Shown here: positions 23,273 through 24,221 of the stretch, in pieces | Position numbering within the stretch: position 1 is the stretch's first letter | How the letters are laid out: every line of letters starts with the position of its first letter | NCBI GenBank assembly: GCA_036387255.1 | Contig: DASVUC010000308.1 | Location: forward strand, 1-24,221 | Direction: 5' to 3' | DNA: 24,221 nt | From: DASVUC01 sp036387255 | GTDB lineage: Bacteria > Planctomycetota > Phycisphaerae > Tepidisphaerales > Tepidisphaeraceae | The notes under the pieces: generated by a model | The model's input: the letters and a program-made list of their open reading frames with translations, nothing else | Told to the model about the DNA's origin: nothing | The model's database searches: none | Made by a program: the position numbers and the translations under genes

Positions 23273-24163
23273 ATGGCGCGTTTGTTGATCTTTGCAAATC
23301 CCATCGCTGGGCAGGGGAAGGGGAAGCGCATCGCGCTGGCGCTTCAGCGGCGGCTGGGGGCGCAGGGGTGGAAGGCGGAAGTGGTTTTTGAGAAGCCGGG
23401 GGAACTGACGGACGAGCAGATTGTGAAGGGGACGAAGGCGGCGATTGCGATTGGCGGGGATGGGACGATCCGCGGCGTGGCCGCGCGTCTGCACGCGGCG
23501 GCGAAGAAGCCGATCCCGATGTTGATCGTGCCGATGGGGACGGCGAATCTGCTGGGGAGGCATCTGGGTATTCGCTGGCATGCGGAGACGGTGGCGGAAG
23601 AGGTGGCACAGGTGCTCGCACATCACCGCATAATCGAGTTGGATGCGGCGGTGGCGAATACCGAACTGTTTCTGCTGATGGCGGGCATCGGGCTCGATGC
23701 GCAGGTGGTGCATGAGCTGGACCGAATTCGCCGCGGGCCGATCGATTACACGAGCTACGTGCTGCCGGCGGCGATGGCGCTGGCGAAGTATCGCTTTGCG
23801 CCCGTGACGGTGCGCGTGGATGAGAAGGTGATCGCGGATGAGATCCCGGCGGTGGCGTTTGTGGGGAACGTGCGGGAGTACGGGACGGGGTTTGCGATCT
23901 TGCCGCACGCGGTGCCGAACGATGGGCTGCTGGATGTGTGCGTGCTGCCTTGCGCCAATCCGAAGGATCTGGTGTTTCATCTGATGCGGGCGGTGACGGG
24001 GGATCATCTGCTGGCGGAGGGATCGATTTATGTGAAGGGGAAGCGCGTGCAGGTGACGAGCGAGGTTCCGGTACCGGTGCAGATCGATGGGGATGCGGCC
24101 GGGTATACGCCGTTGGATGTGGATTTGCTGGGGGTGCGGCTGCCGTTTATTGTGCCGAAGTAA
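23273..24163 (+). CDS. YegS/DagK-type lipid kinase
   Basis: A 296-residue protein of the diacylglycerol kinase catalytic family. It has the nucleotide-binding GGDGT at 61-65, PMGTANLL at 87-94, an N-terminal ANPIAGQGKG strand-loop, and the C-terminal QIDGDAAG segment conserved in bacterial members. It should transfer the gamma-phosphate of ATP to a lipid hydroxyl such as diacylglycerol; the true lipid is not readable from sequence. Length is normal. The ATG at 23273 begins the first strand (MARLLIFANP); an ATG at 23265 is out of frame. No clear ribosome site is seen. It is divergent from the TPR/alpha-CTD gene across 223 bases. Confidence 0.9.
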   Translation: MARLLIFANPIAGQGKGKRIALALQRRLGAQGWKAEVVFEKPGELTDEQIVKGTKAAIAIGGDGTIRGVAARLHAAAKKPIPMLIVPMGTANLLGRHLGIRWHAETVAEEVAQVLAHHRIIELDAAVANTELFLLMAGIGLDAQVVHELDRIRRGPIDYTSYVLPAAMALAKYRFAPVTVRVDEKVIADEIPAVAFVGNVREYGTGFAILPHAVPNDGLLDVCVLPCANPKDLVFHLMRAVTGDHLLAEGSIYVKGKRVQVTSEVPVPVQIDGDAAGYTPLDVDLLGVRLPFIVPK

Positions 24164-24198
24164 CAACACAGTGAAACGGTAGGACGAGTGCAACAGTC

Positions 24199-24220
24199 AT
24201 CCTGAGGTACTCCGAAGGAT
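24199..24220. repeat. Hairpin resembling a dispersed intergenic repeat, at window edge
   Basis: ATCCTGAGG and CCGAAGGAT flank a TACT loop. The stem has five outer and two inner Watson-Crick pairs around a tandem GA/AG mismatch, which is a stable arrangement in RNA. Sequences of the form 'CATCCTGAGG...CGAAGGATC' are, from memory, frequent between genes in Acidobacteria and Planctomycetes. Only one copy is in the window, and the window ends one base after it. Confidence 0.4.
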
Positions 24221-24221
24221 C

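Noticed and set aside
23147..24193. Minus-strand open frame of 348 codons
   Set aside because: Antisense to the lipid kinase; extreme Arg/His/Pro content typical of a shadow frame.
1..24221. tRNA/rRNA genes, CRISPR arrays, insertion sequences, prophage or toxin-antitoxin genes
   Set aside because: I looked for cloverleaf-like stretches, regular spaced repeats, transposase or integrase motifs and small paired genes, and found none.

Overview
The window comes from a GC-rich bacterial chromosome, most likely a planctomycete or a close relative. The best single clue is the protein at 22093-23049 (minus strand). It joins TPR repeats to two copies of the RNA polymerase alpha C-terminal domain, an architecture I associate with Planctomycetota. 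The phylum call is an inference; no rRNA or tRNA gene is visible to test it.

Left part (1-12897, plus strand). The window opens in the 3' end of a GT4 glycosyltransferase (1-339). A LuxR-type regulator with a degenerate receiver domain follows (473-1135), then 308 bases without a gene. From 1444 to 12897 there are ten closely packed plus-strand genes, with gaps of 4-59 bases and two 4-base overlaps, very probably one operon. In order they are: an extended SDR sugar-nucleotide epimerase; a fusion of a clan GH-A glycoside hydrolase-like domain with a CDP-paratose 2-epimerase-like SDR; a zinc-type MDR dehydrogenase; a GT4 glycosyltransferase; three paralogous CgeB-like glycosyltransferases; a CmoB-like methyltransferase; a DUF1003 membrane protein; and a stand-alone paralogue of the hydrolase domain in the fusion. 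None of the hydrolase, epimerase or transferase proteins has a visible export signal. This looks like a cytoplasmic pathway that builds, edits and methylates an unidentified glycan or glycoside. It is the strongest candidate here for an undescribed system.

Middle part (12904-17099). A compact NagA-like deacetylase (minus) converges on the operon and is divergent from a GT2-like glycosyltransferase (plus). A small Lys/Ala-rich protein follows, then a large polytopic membrane protein of GT-C type (minus). Surface or storage carbohydrate metabolism therefore continues beyond the operon.

Right part (17323-24221). On the minus strand are a secreted Arg/Gln-rich coiled-coil protein, a polytopic protein with a MEEISWGQ motif, a SpoIID/LytB-type lipoprotein and the TPR/double alpha-CTD protein. 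The last gene has a recognisable sigma70-type promoter and an intrinsic terminator. A YegS/DagK-type lipid kinase runs on the plus strand, and the window ends in a hairpin that resembles a dispersed intergenic repeat. I saw no tRNA or rRNA gene, CRISPR array, transposase or phage gene.
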